Shown here: positions 34,117 to 43,004 of the stretch, one piece after another
Layout of the letters: every line of letters starts with the position of its first letter
Position numbering within the stretch: the first letter of the stretch is position 1
Origin: Streptomyces sp. STR69
GTDB taxonomy: Bacteria > Actinomycetota > Actinomycetes > Streptomycetales > Streptomycetaceae
DNA length: 64,000 nt
Direction: 5' to 3'
Assembly (NCBI RefSeq): GCF_024519455.1
Contig: NZ_JALJRY010000003.1
Coordinates: 124,001 to 188,000 of the forward strand
Notes under the pieces: model-generated
What the model saw: the letters and a program-made list of their open reading frames with translations, nothing else
Database searches by the model: none
What the model was told of the DNA's origin: nothing
Program-made: the position numbers and the translations under genes

Positions 34117-35100
34117 TCAAGCCCACTCCGCTGTTCCGCTCCCTGCTGCCGTGTCGAGGTCCCGCCATGCTTCCGCGGTCAGATCGGTGGCGGTCCAGCG
34201 GGCTGCGGACACGACCTCCTCCGGGGTGCGGAAGCCCGCGACCACGCAGGCCACACCGGGGTCGCGCAGCGGAAAGCGCAGGGCGGCGTGCGGGAGTGCG
34301 GTGCCGTGTCGGGCGGACACCTCGGCGAGGAGCCGGGCGCGGCGCAGCGCCGGTTCCGGGGCGGGGCCGTAGTCGAAGGTGGCGTCGCTCGTAGGGTAAG
34401 TGCGGCTGAGCAGACCGGAGTTGAACGGTGCGGCGGCCACCACCGCGACCTCGCGTCCGGCGCACGCGTCCAGCAAGGGGCGGGCGGTGCGGTCGAGCAG
34501 GGTCCACCGCCCGGCCACCATCACGGCGTCGACCTCCGCCTCCTCGACGATGCGCAGCAGCGGGGCGACCGTGTTCATGCCGACGCCGACGGCACCGATG
34601 ACGCCTTGGTCGCGCAGGGTCGTCAGCGCGGGCAGGGCATGGCCGAGGGTGGCGTCCAAGTGATCGTCGGGATCATGGACGTAGACGATGTCGACATGGT
34701 CGAGTCGCAGGCGGTCCAAGCTGGCTTCCAGGCTTCGCAGTACGCCGTCCCGTGAGTAGTCGGGGCAGCGGATCAGCGTGTCGGGTACGGCGAAGCCTCC
34801 TGCCGCCAGGTCGGATCCGGTGGGTGCCGGGTGGGGTTCCAGCAGTCGGCCGACCTTGGTGGAGACGGTGAACTCCGTGCGCGGACGGTGGGCGAGGGCC
34901 TCACCGAGCCGCCGTTCGGACAGTCCGAGGCCGTAGTGCGGGGCGGTGTCGTAGTAGCGCACCCCCGCGTCCCAGGCGGCCTCAAGGGTGGCCTGCGCCC
35001 GGCCGTCGTCGATCGGACTGTGGAGGTTGCCGATGGGGGCGGCGCCGAATCCCAGCGTGCTGACCCGGACGCTCGTACGACCAAGTGGGCGTGCCCTCAC
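34117..35100 (-). CDS. Aldo/keto reductase, D-threo-aldose 1-dehydrogenase type
   Basis: A 327-residue AKR barrel from GTG 35100. The catalytic tetrad is visible as Asp and Tyr in YDTAPHYG, Lys in STKVGR and His in VYVHDPDD. Similarity pattern (GFGAAPIGNLH, SRDGVLRSLEASLDRL) is that of L-fucose/D-threo-aldose 1-dehydrogenases, which oxidise aldoses at C1 to lactones. It diverges from the GntR/FadR regulator and likely feeds a sugar-acid pathway using the enolase-superfamily protein at 39.6 kb. The exact sugar is inferred only. Confidence 0.82.
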   Translation of the reverse strand: MRARPLGRTSVRVSTLGFGAAPIGNLHSPIDDGRAQATLEAAWDAGVRYYDTAPHYGLGLSERRLGEALAHRPRTEFTVSTKVGRLLEPHPAPTGSDLAAGGFAVPDTLIRCPDYSRDGVLRSLEASLDRLRLDHVDIVYVHDPDDHLDATLGHALPALTTLRDQGVIGAVGVGMNTVAPLLRIVEEAEVDAVMVAGRWTLLDRTARPLLDACAGREVAVVAAAPFNSGLLSRTYPTSDATFDYGPAPEPALRRARLLAEVSARHGTALPHAALRFPLRDPGVACVVAGFRTPEEVVSAARWTATDLTAEAWRDLDTAAGSGTAEWA

Positions 35101-35348
35101 GAGGTTCCCGCTTCCACGGCTCGTGCCGCATAGAGAAGGATCTGCTTCATCTGGCAGGCAGGACCCTAAGGATGGGATCCATTTCACGCAACACTCCGAC
35201 AGAAGTGCGCAGTTCATGCATGTTTGTCACCATCCTTGTAGGGCTTCGGGTCGAGATCTGTCCGATCTCTTCCCAACTCCCAGCGGCAGTGCCATATTGG
35301 CCACCGAAAATGAACCTGATTCATTCGTGGCACAAGAGGGGACTCGCC

Positions 35349-36110
35349 TTGGGCGACTCAACACCGGCCTACCGTCCGGGATATGAGCTGGTCGCGGAAC
35401 AACTGCTGGAGTACATCGCCCAGCAGAACCTGCGACCCGGCGACCGCCTCCCCACCGAACAGGGCCTGGCCCAGATCCTCGGAGCCTCCCGCAACGTCAC
35501 CCGCGAGGCCGTGAAGGTGCTGGCCGCGATCGGCCGGCTTCAGGTGCGGCGGGGCGCGGGCATCTTCGTCGCCGCCTCGGTCGGCGGACTGCTGGACGAC
35601 GAACTCTCGCACTTCCGGCCGACCGGCATGGAAGACGTCCGGATGCTTCTGGACTACCGCAAGGTGATCGAGTCGGAGACCGCACGCCGTGCCGCCTCCC
35701 ACGCCACTCCGATCGAGGTCAGGGCCATACGGGAGAGCGCGGAGAGCTCCCTGACGGCGGCCACGATGAACGACGTGGACACCTTCGCCAAGGCGGACGC
35801 GGCGTTCCACGACGCGGTGGGCGCCGCCTCGCACAACGTGTTCCTGAGGGCGAGCGTCGCCGGTGTGCGGCGCCTGGCGTCCCAGTCCGACGTGCTGCTC
35901 TTCCACGGTGACGTGCCCGGATCGCTGGAAGTCGCCGCACATCAGCATGTGGCCATAGCGGAGGCGGTCGCCGCGGGGGCGGCCGATCTCGCCGAGCGGC
36001 TGATGGTGGAGCACATCGCCACCACCCAGAGCCAGTTCGAGAGCAAGATTCGCGACCGGCTGTTCAGCCCCGAGGCTCAGCCGCCCTCTCCGGAGGCGCC
36101 GGCCTCGTAA
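35349..36110 (+). CDS. GntR/FadR-family regulator
   Basis: A 253-residue regulator from TTG 35349, with AGAGGGG 7 nt upstream; ATG 35310 is an in-frame alternative without a ribosome site. The wHTH (LPTEQGLAQILGASRNVTRE) is at about residues 35-55 and the C-terminal FCD ligand domain carries Asp/His metal or acid-binding residues (YRKVIESETARRAA). FadR-type regulators often respond to sugar acids, in line with the genes around it. Confidence 0.83.
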   Translation: MGDSTPAYRPGYELVAEQLLEYIAQQNLRPGDRLPTEQGLAQILGASRNVTREAVKVLAAIGRLQVRRGAGIFVAASVGGLLDDELSHFRPTGMEDVRMLLDYRKVIESETARRAASHATPIEVRAIRESAESSLTAATMNDVDTFAKADAAFHDAVGAASHNVFLRASVAGVRRLASQSDVLLFHGDVPGSLEVAAHQHVAIAEAVAAGAADLAERLMVEHIATTQSQFESKIRDRLFSPEAQPPSPEAPAS

Positions 36111-36163
36111 CCCGGCCGACCCCGCATGTGCCGCAGCACGGCGATCGGGTCGCCCGACGCCCT

Positions 36164-36190
36164 CAAGTCCCGGTGGACGACCGGGACTTG
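36164..36190. terminator. Perfect hairpin between the regulator and beta-helix genes
   Basis: CAAGTCCCGGT, loop GGACG, ACCGGGACTTG: a perfect 11-bp stem. No U-tract follows. It probably terminates the gntR mRNA or structures the leader of the next gene, and argues against the upstream ATG at 36126 as a start. Confidence 0.6.
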
Positions 36191-36224
36191 CAGGTATCAA
36201 CCTCCCTCAGGCGATTGGATTCGC

Positions 36225-39200
36225 GTGTCTCATCCGTCTGCGCGCAGGGGCGCCTTCACGCCGCTGCGAAGAAGTCTCACGGCCGCCTTCTCGGTGGCCG
36301 CGATGGCCGCCCTGCTGAACGCCGCACCGGCCCGGGCGGCTGCCGCACCGCCGGACCTGAACGTCTATGTCTCCCCGACCGGCCGCGACGCGGGCTCGGG
36401 AACGGCCGCACACCCCTTCAAGACCCTTGACCACGCACGGGATTACGTACGCGGCGTCAAGCAGAAGGCCAAGGGCGACATCCACGTCCGGCTGCTGTCC
36501 GGCACCTACCAGCTCAGCCGTACGTTCGCCCTGACCGCCCGGGACTCCGGCACCGACGGGCACCGGATCTTCTACGAGGCCGCCCCCGGCGCCCACCCGG
36601 TGATCAGCGGAGGCAAGCAGATAACCGGCTGGGTTCCGTCCGACAGCGCGGGACAGGTCTACAAAGCCAAGGTCGGGGACATCGACACCCGACAGCTCTA
36701 TGTGGACGGCGAGTTGGAGACCCGCGCGCGTAGCGGCAAGAACCCCGCCGGCTTCAGCCAGACGTCGACCGGCTACGCCTTCACGGACTCCTCCCTCAAC
36801 TCCTACAAGCGTCCTTCGGATCTGGAGGTCGTCAGCTCCTGGGGCTGGAAGCTGATGCGCTGTCCCGTGCAGTCGATCGCCGACAACAAGATGACGATGC
36901 AGCAGCCCTGTTGGCACAACGCGCATCTCCAGCAGGGCCAGGAGATCCAGAACCCGACCTGGCTGGAGAACGCCCGCGAGCTGCTGGACACGCCCGGTGA
37001 GTGGTACCTGGACAAGGGTGCGGGCGAGATCTACTACATGCCCAAGTCCGGCCAGAACCTGTCCACTTCGACCGTGACCGTGCCGCAGGTGCAGGACCTC
37101 GTGGACCTCAACGGCACGCGGACGGCCCCCGTCAGCAACGTGTCGTTCCAGGGCATCACCTTCTCCTACTCCACCTGGCTCGCGCCCAGTTCGTCCGAGG
37201 GCCTCATCGAGGGCCAGGCCGGCTTCCGGATGGTCGGCAACGACCCCACCTTCGACGCGACCCGTCTGAAGTGGCAGAAGACGCCGGGCGCAGTCAACGT
37301 CAACTACGGCCACGGGATCGGTTTCGAGGGCAACACCTTCACCCATCTCGGCGCGGTGGGGCTGAACTTGAACACCGGTACGCAGGGCACCGACATCACG
37401 GGCAACGTCTTCCGCCAGATCGCCGCCACCGGCGTCCAGATCGGCGGGGTCGAGGTGATCGACGCCCACCCCGACGACCCCCGGGACATCACCAAGGACA
37501 CCCAGGTCGCCAACAACGTGGTCACCAAGGTCGCCGACCAGTACAACGGCTCCATCGGCATCCTGGCCGGCTACACCGACCACACCACGATCACCCACAA
37601 CAAGGTCTACGACCTGCCCTACACCGGCATCTCCGTCGGCTGGGGCTGGGGCCTCACCGACCAGGGCGGCGACACCAACTACCCCGGGAATCTGGGGGTC
37701 CCGATCTGGGACACCCCCACGACCAGCCGCGACACCAAGGTCACGGACAACGAGATCTACGACATCATGAAGTCGCAGGCCGACGGCGGCGCCATCTACA
37801 CGCTGAGCTCCAACCCCGGCGGCGTGGTGTCCGGCAACTACATCCACGGCACGCCACCGCCCGCCTACGGCGCGATCTACCACGACGAGGGCAGCCGGTA
37901 CTGGACGAACACCGGCAACGCCCTGTGCGACGTGGCCTACCAGTGGCTGTTCCTCAACCACGGCATGGACATCGACGCCACCGGCAACTACACCACCCAG
38001 CCCGCCTTCTCCACCCAGGCCAACAGCACGGGCAGCACCATCAGCGGCAACACCACCGTGGGTTCCTGCGCCCAACTGCCCGCCTCCATCGTCAACAACG
38101 CGGGTCTGCAAGCGAGTTACCGCCACCTCGACCCGGGCCCGGCCGTCACCGACCACCAGGCGCCCAGCAGGCCCGGCACGCCGAGCGCGGTCACCGACTT
38201 CCCGACGATCGCGGACCTCACCTGGGCCGCGTCCACCGACGACACCGCGGTCACGGGCTACTCCGTCTACGGTGACGGCAAACTGGTCAGCGCCACCGGC
38301 AACACCTCGGTGCGCCTCCCGGGCCTGACCGCCGGAAAGACGTACACCTTCAAGATCACCGCCCGTGACGCCGCCGGCAACGAGTCCCAGCCCAGCCAGG
38401 CGCTCAAGGTCACCATGCCGTCCGGCTCCGACCTCGCGCTGAAGAAGCCGATCACCGCCTCGTCGTACTCGGAGGCCAACACCCCGGAAAAGGCGGTCGA
38501 CGGAGACCTCTCCACCCGCTGGGCGCAGGGCCTCGGTCTGCCCGACCCGTCCTGGTTCCAGGTCGACCTCGGAGCGTCGTACGACGTGAACGGCGCGATC
38601 ACGACCTTCGAGAAGGCGAGCGGATACAAGTACCGCATCGAGGTCTCCCCCGACGAGGTCCACTGGAAGACCCTCGCGGACCGCACCGCCGCGAACACCA
38701 CGGCGGCGACGGACTACGTCCACACGGACACCCCGGTCGCGGGCCGCTTCGTCCGGCTGACCGTCACCGGCTCCAGTTGGAACGGCGGCAGCATCTACGA
38801 CTTCCAGGTCTACGGCACCCCCAGGACCGTCACCGACCACACGGCCCCGACCGCTCCCGGACAGCCCACGGTCAAGCCGCTGCTGCCCAGCCTGGCCGAT
38901 GTCAGCTGGCCGGCCGCGACCGATGACACCGGCGTGACCAGCTACGTCGTCTACCAGGACGGCAAGCGGATCGGTGTCACCGACGCCACCACCCTGCGGG
39001 TCTCCGCTCTGACCGCCGGCACGCAGTACTCCTTCACCGTCGTGACACGGGACGAGGCGCTGAACACGTCCGACCCGAGCAAGGCGGCTGTCGTCACCAC
39101 GCCGGCCGACAACGACCTGGCCCTGAACAAGACAGCGACCGCGTCCTCAGAGTCGGACGGCTATGTCCCGGCGAAGGCGGTCGACGGCGATCTGTCGACC

Positions 39201-39509
39201 CGCTGGGCGCAGGGCCTGGGACTGCCCGACCCGTCCTGGATCCAGGTCGACCTCGGCAAGGACACCGCCGTATCCGCCGTGGTCACCACCTTCGAGTTGC
39301 CGAGCGGCTACAAGTACCGCCTGGAGTACTCCACCGACGGCCAGAACTGGTCGACGTTCGAGGACCACACCGCCGAGAGCACCACCGCGCGGACCAACTA
39401 CGCCTTCGCCGACACCTCCGTCACCACGCGCTACCTGCGCCTGACCGTCACCGGTTCCAGCGGCAACGGCGGCAGCATCTACGCGCTCCAGGCGTACGGC
39501 GGCTTCTGA
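36225..39509 (+). CDS. Secreted GH141-like beta-helix protein with two FN3-discoidin units
   Basis: A 1094-residue exported protein from GTG 36225; ATG 36126 would place a stem-loop inside the gene. The signal peptide ends at APARA-A. Residues about 45-640 form a right-handed parallel beta-helix with the signature strings YVSPTGRDAGSGTAAHPF, PVISGGKQITGW and RQLYVDGELETRARSG, as in GH141 (alpha-L-fucosidase/xylanase) proteins. FN3 and discoidin (F5/8 type C) domains then occur twice, the units being 684 bp apart and sharing DLSTRWAQGLGLPDPSW. It would bind and cleave a plant or microbial polysaccharide outside the cell; the GH141 assignment is inferred. Confidence 0.82.
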   Translation: MSHPSARRGAFTPLRRSLTAAFSVAAMAALLNAAPARAAAAPPDLNVYVSPTGRDAGSGTAAHPFKTLDHARDYVRGVKQKAKGDIHVRLLSGTYQLSRTFALTARDSGTDGHRIFYEAAPGAHPVISGGKQITGWVPSDSAGQVYKAKVGDIDTRQLYVDGELETRARSGKNPAGFSQTSTGYAFTDSSLNSYKRPSDLEVVSSWGWKLMRCPVQSIADNKMTMQQPCWHNAHLQQGQEIQNPTWLENARELLDTPGEWYLDKGAGEIYYMPKSGQNLSTSTVTVPQVQDLVDLNGTRTAPVSNVSFQGITFSYSTWLAPSSSEGLIEGQAGFRMVGNDPTFDATRLKWQKTPGAVNVNYGHGIGFEGNTFTHLGAVGLNLNTGTQGTDITGNVFRQIAATGVQIGGVEVIDAHPDDPRDITKDTQVANNVVTKVADQYNGSIGILAGYTDHTTITHNKVYDLPYTGISVGWGWGLTDQGGDTNYPGNLGVPIWDTPTTSRDTKVTDNEIYDIMKSQADGGAIYTLSSNPGGVVSGNYIHGTPPPAYGAIYHDEGSRYWTNTGNALCDVAYQWLFLNHGMDIDATGNYTTQPAFSTQANSTGSTISGNTTVGSCAQLPASIVNNAGLQASYRHLDPGPAVTDHQAPSRPGTPSAVTDFPTIADLTWAASTDDTAVTGYSVYGDGKLVSATGNTSVRLPGLTAGKTYTFKITARDAAGNESQPSQALKVTMPSGSDLALKKPITASSYSEANTPEKAVDGDLSTRWAQGLGLPDPSWFQVDLGASYDVNGAITTFEKASGYKYRIEVSPDEVHWKTLADRTAANTTAATDYVHTDTPVAGRFVRLTVTGSSWNGGSIYDFQVYGTPRTVTDHTAPTAPGQPTVKPLLPSLADVSWPAATDDTGVTSYVVYQDGKRIGVTDATTLRVSALTAGTQYSFTVVTRDEALNTSDPSKAAVVTTPADNDLALNKTATASSESDGYVPAKAVDGDLSTRWAQGLGLPDPSWIQVDLGKDTAVSAVVTTFELPSGYKYRLEYSTDGQNWSTFEDHTAESTTARTNYAFADTSVTTRYLRLTVTGSSGNGGSIYALQAYGGF

Positions 39510-39526
39510 GCACGCGGTTCCCCAGC

Positions 39527-39538
39527 CGAAACGTTTCC
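39527..39538. promoter_or_regulatory. LacI-type operator upstream of the enolase-like gene
   Basis: CGAAACGTTTCC has the perfect palindromic core GAAACGTTTC (39528-39537), 21 bp upstream of ATG 39560. It resembles the rhamnose-locus sites and suggests a LacI regulator also acts here, although the nearest regulator gene is of the GntR/FadR type. Confidence 0.55.
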
Positions 39539-39559
39539 CTACAGAAGACGAAAGCCAGG

Positions 39560-40657
39560 ATGAAGATCACCCATGTCGAAGTACACCGGATCGATGTTCC
39601 GGCAGCCAGTCCGCCCTTCCGCTGGCGCGACGGGCTGAGCGGCAGCGCTCCGGTGGGCGACGGCGCGGTCCTGCACATCGGGACGGACGAGGGGGCCGAG
39701 GGCGTCGCGCTGTTCGCCCGCCCTGGCGCCCACCTCGTCCTGCGGGATCTGGTGGACCGGGTCTTCCGCGCGGAGCTGGTCGGAGCCGATCCGTTCCAGC
39801 GGGAGTGGCTGTGGCACCGGGTGTGGGAGCTGGACCGTATCCACGAACTCCCGCTCCCCACCCTGGGGTTGATCGACATCGCCCTGTGGGACCTGGCCGG
39901 CCGTTACCACGGCGAACCGGTCTGGCGCCTGCTCGGCGGTTTCCGGGACGCCATCCCCGCCTACGCCTCCACCTCGACGTTCGCGAGCATCGCGGAGTTC
40001 CTCGACGTGGCGGACCAGTGTCTGGCCCTGGGGTATCGCGGGATCAAACTGCACGCCTGGGGCGACGCCCGCCGTGACGCGGAACTGTGCCTGGCCCTGC
40101 GCGAGCACGTCGGTCCCGACGTCCCGCTCATGTACGACGGGTCGGCGGGCTTCGACCTGCCCGACGCGATCCGGCTGGGACGGGCGCTCTCCGAGGCCGA
40201 CTACCTCTGGTACGAGGAGCCGATCCGCGAGTTCAGCATCTCGGCCTATCAGCGGCTCGCCGAGACCGTAGCCGTACCGCTGCTGGTGGCGGAGACCTCC
40301 GACGGAGCGCACATGAACGCGGCGGACTTCATCCGGTCCGGTGCCGCCACCTTCGGTGTCCGGGCCGGTACCACCCTCCGGGGTGGCATCACCGGCGCCA
40401 TGCGCACCGCGCATCTCGCCGACGCCTACCGGCTGCGGGCCGAGGTGCACGGTTCGGACATTCCCAACCACCACCTGTGCATGGCCATCTCCAACACCAC
40501 CTACTACGAGTCCCTGGTGACCTCGGTGAACGTCGTCCGAGAGCGCCACGTGGACGACCAGGGCCTGGTGCACGCCCCCACGGGGCCCGGCATCGCCCTC
40601 CCCCTCGATTTCGGCTACGGCGGCCGGCTCCTGCCGTTCGTCGAGCAACCGCGCTGA
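39560..40657 (+). CDS. Enolase-superfamily (mandelate racemase-type) sugar-acid dehydratase-like protein
   Basis: A 365-residue protein. Metal ligands are Asp193 (MYDGSAGF), Glu219 (WYEEPI) and Glu245 (VAETSDG). The strand-2 bases are Lys163-x-His165 (GIKLHAW) and the C-terminal His is His297 (EVHGSD). The Asp normally paired with that His (in xxxDxxxxGGIT) is a Gly here (VRAGTTLRGGIT), so catalysis may differ from standard dehydratases. It fits a pathway aldose, lactone, aldonate, 2-keto-3-deoxy acid downstream of the aldo/keto reductase. Confidence 0.8.
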   Translation: MKITHVEVHRIDVPAASPPFRWRDGLSGSAPVGDGAVLHIGTDEGAEGVALFARPGAHLVLRDLVDRVFRAELVGADPFQREWLWHRVWELDRIHELPLPTLGLIDIALWDLAGRYHGEPVWRLLGGFRDAIPAYASTSTFASIAEFLDVADQCLALGYRGIKLHAWGDARRDAELCLALREHVGPDVPLMYDGSAGFDLPDAIRLGRALSEADYLWYEEPIREFSISAYQRLAETVAVPLLVAETSDGAHMNAADFIRSGAATFGVRAGTTLRGGITGAMRTAHLADAYRLRAEVHGSDIPNHHLCMAISNTTYYESLVTSVNVVRERHVDDQGLVHAPTGPGIALPLDFGYGGRLLPFVEQPR

Positions 40658-40689
40658 GCGGCGCGAGAACAGAAAGGCAAGGCAAGACG

Positions 40690-42075
40690 ATGGAGTCTTC
40701 CCGATCTCCGAGAACCGGTCGGCGTCACTCGCTGCTCCGCGCGGCGGCCATCACGCTGTCCCTGGCCACCGCGGCGGCACTGGCGGGCTGCGCCAGCGCC
40801 GACACCACCACCCCTTCCGCCGCCAAGCAGTCGGCGTTCAAGCCGGTCACCCAGAAGGCGGGTTCCCAGATAACGGTGTGGGCCGACTCGACCAGGCTGC
40901 CGTCGGTGCAGGCCTACCAGAAGTCGCACCCCGACGTGAAGATGAAGATCGTCACGTACGACGGCGGCGCCGACGGATCGACGTATCTGCAGTCGAAGGT
41001 GCAGCTGTTCGACCGGACCGGCAGCGGCTGGCCGGACGTGGTGTTCGGCAATCCGACCGACGTGACCTGGGCGTCGGAGGCGACCAAGCCCGGCGCGCAG
41101 CCGTTCGCCGCTCCCCTGGACGAGAAGCTCGTACCGCAGAGCACGCTCGACGGCTTCGCCAAGGGCTCCCTGACACCCTGTCAGTTCGGTGGCCACACCT
41201 ACTGCATGCGCAATGACATCGCGCAGGTCCTCCTCTGGTACAACAAGTCCCTCATGGACAAGTGGGGTTACCAGGTCCCCACCACCTGGCAGGAGTACGA
41301 GGCCCTCGGCAAGAAGGTCGTCAGGGAGCACCCGGGTTACCTGGTCGGCTCGGTCGGTGACACCAACTCCCATGAGTCGTACTTCTGGTCGGGCCAGTGC
41401 CCCGCGTTCGACCTGGTGAAGCCCGACACCCTGCGCACGGACCTCCAGGACCCGAAGTGCACCCGGATGGCGACGCTCCTGGACAACCTGATCAGCGCCA
41501 AGGCCGTCGCCACCCAGGGCTTCTTCAGCCAGGGCTTCGCCAAGAACAGCGGCTCCAAAGTCCTTATGGCGTACGGCCCTTCCTGGTACGGCCAGTACCT
41601 CTTCAAGGCCGGCTTCAAGACCCCGGCCAAGCAGATCGCCGCCGCGCCCCCGCTCGCCTGGGAGGGAGAGAGCACGACCGCCACGGGCAACGTCGGCGGC
41701 GGGGTGTGGATGGTGTCCTCGCACAGCGCCAACCTCAAGGCGTCCTCGGACCTGGTCACCTGGCTGACCACCTCCGACGCGAACCAGGCCACCGCGCCCA
41801 CCTATCCGGCCTACACCCGGGCCGCGAAGGCCTGGCTGGCGAACCCGGCCAACAAGGACTACTTCGCCAATGATGTGAGCGGGCCGTTCGAGCAGGCCGC
41901 GAACGAGGTGTGGACCGGCTGGTCGAACACCAGGTTCTCGGACTCCACCGCCTGGTCCAGCGTCGTCCTCCCGGCGCTGACCGCCGGAAAGAGCCTGACC
42001 GAGACACTGCCGGCCTGGCAGCAGGAGATCGCCGGCGAGGCCAAGACCCAGGGCTACAAGGTGGTCGATCAGTGA
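40690..42075 (+). CDS. Sugar ABC transporter substrate-binding lipoprotein (CUT1)
   Basis: A 461-residue extracellular solute-binding protein of family 1 with a long basic signal and lipobox LAGC (Cys34). SITVWADSTRLPS-like opening (ITVWADSTR), NPTDVTWASEA and VLLWYNKSLMDKWGY are typical of MalE/UgpB-class oligosaccharide binders. Its gene is directly followed by two coupled permeases. No ATPase is encoded nearby; such importers in Streptomyces commonly share the MsiK ATPase. Confidence 0.9.
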   Translation: MESSRSPRTGRRHSLLRAAAITLSLATAAALAGCASADTTTPSAAKQSAFKPVTQKAGSQITVWADSTRLPSVQAYQKSHPDVKMKIVTYDGGADGSTYLQSKVQLFDRTGSGWPDVVFGNPTDVTWASEATKPGAQPFAAPLDEKLVPQSTLDGFAKGSLTPCQFGGHTYCMRNDIAQVLLWYNKSLMDKWGYQVPTTWQEYEALGKKVVREHPGYLVGSVGDTNSHESYFWSGQCPAFDLVKPDTLRTDLQDPKCTRMATLLDNLISAKAVATQGFFSQGFAKNSGSKVLMAYGPSWYGQYLFKAGFKTPAKQIAAAPPLAWEGESTTATGNVGGGVWMVSSHSANLKASSDLVTWLTTSDANQATAPTYPAYTRAAKAWLANPANKDYFANDVSGPFEQAANEVWTGWSNTRFSDSTAWSSVVLPALTAGKSLTETLPAWQQEIAGEAKTQGYKVVDQ

Positions 42076-43004
42076 CCTTGCTGGAGACCGAGCGCGTCGC
42101 CGTCTCCCCCGTGCGCCGCGGCACCACGCCGCGGCGCACGGGCCGCGGTCGCGCGGGCTACTTCTTCGTCGCCGGGTACGCGGTGCTGCTGCTCGCGTTC
42201 GGCGTCTTTCCCACCGGGTACGCGTTCTATCTGTCGCTCACCAACGACCGGGGCCAGTTCACCGGGGTCAACCAGTTCGTGAAGGTCGTCCAGGACTACC
42301 GCTTCGTCCCGGCCTTCACCCACATGCTGGTCTACCTGGTCATGTGGCTGGTGACCCTGGTCGTCCTGGTCGTGCTGACGGCGGTGGTCCTGCGCAGCCG
42401 CGTGCGTCCGGGCACCTCGGCGCTCTTCCGCTTCCTCTACTACATCCCCGGCGCCCTCGCCGGAGTGGCGAGCGTGCTGGTCTGGCTGTTCATGCTGGAC
42501 CCCGATGTCAGCCCGGTGTCACGGCTGTTGACCGCCCTGGGGTTCAAGACGTTCGCCGCCGTCCTGGCGCCCGGCAACCTGCCGCTCATCCTCATGCTGA
42601 TCGCCTTCTGGACCGGCGCCGGCGGCTGGATGGTCGTGATGTACGGGGCGTTGAACAACATCCCCGACGAGGTGCTGGAAGCGGCCCGCATGGACGGCGC
42701 GGGCCCGTGGCGCACCGCCTGGCACATCCAGATCCCGATGATCCGGCAGTGGATCGTCTACATGACGATCATGGCCTTCGCGACGGGCACCCAGCTGTTC
42801 GTCGAGCCCCAACTCCTCCAGACGGCCAGCCTCGGCAGGGTCAGCCCCACCTGGTCACCGAACCAACTGGCCTACGTCTACGCCTTCCAGCAGGGCGACT
42901 TCAACGGCGCCGCCGCCATCTCCGTCGTCCTCCTGGCCGTGGGTCTCCTCGCCGCCGGCCTCCTGGTCGCCCGCTCGAACCTGTTCACGTTGGACGAGAA
43001 ATGA
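42072..43004 (+). CDS. Sugar ABC transporter permease (MalF-type)
   Basis: A 310-residue permease with six predicted spans, beginning after a basic 25-residue cytoplasmic segment. The EAA loop contains EAARMDGAGPWRTAWHIQIP. GTG 42072 overlaps the binding-protein stop and the stop overlaps the next permease (ATGA), giving a tightly coupled transporter operon. Confidence 0.9.
   Translation: MTLLETERVAVSPVRRGTTPRRTGRGRAGYFFVAGYAVLLLAFGVFPTGYAFYLSLTNDRGQFTGVNQFVKVVQDYRFVPAFTHMLVYLVMWLVTLVVLVVLTAVVLRSRVRPGTSALFRFLYYIPGALAGVASVLVWLFMLDPDVSPVSRLLTALGFKTFAAVLAPGNLPLILMLIAFWTGAGGWMVVMYGALNNIPDEVLEAARMDGAGPWRTAWHIQIPMIRQWIVYMTIMAFATGTQLFVEPQLLQTASLGRVSPTWSPNQLAYVYAFQQGDFNGAAAISVVLLAVGLLAAGLLVARSNLFTLDEK

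Noticed and set aside
36126..36224. Extended N-terminus for the beta-helix protein from ATG 36126
   Set aside because: It would put the 11-bp hairpin inside the coding region and push the signal peptide 33 residues from the start.
36207..38840. 877-codon minus-strand frame under the beta-helix gene
   Set aside because: Val/Gly/Asp-rich shadow of the plus-strand gene, whose signal peptide and domains are clear.
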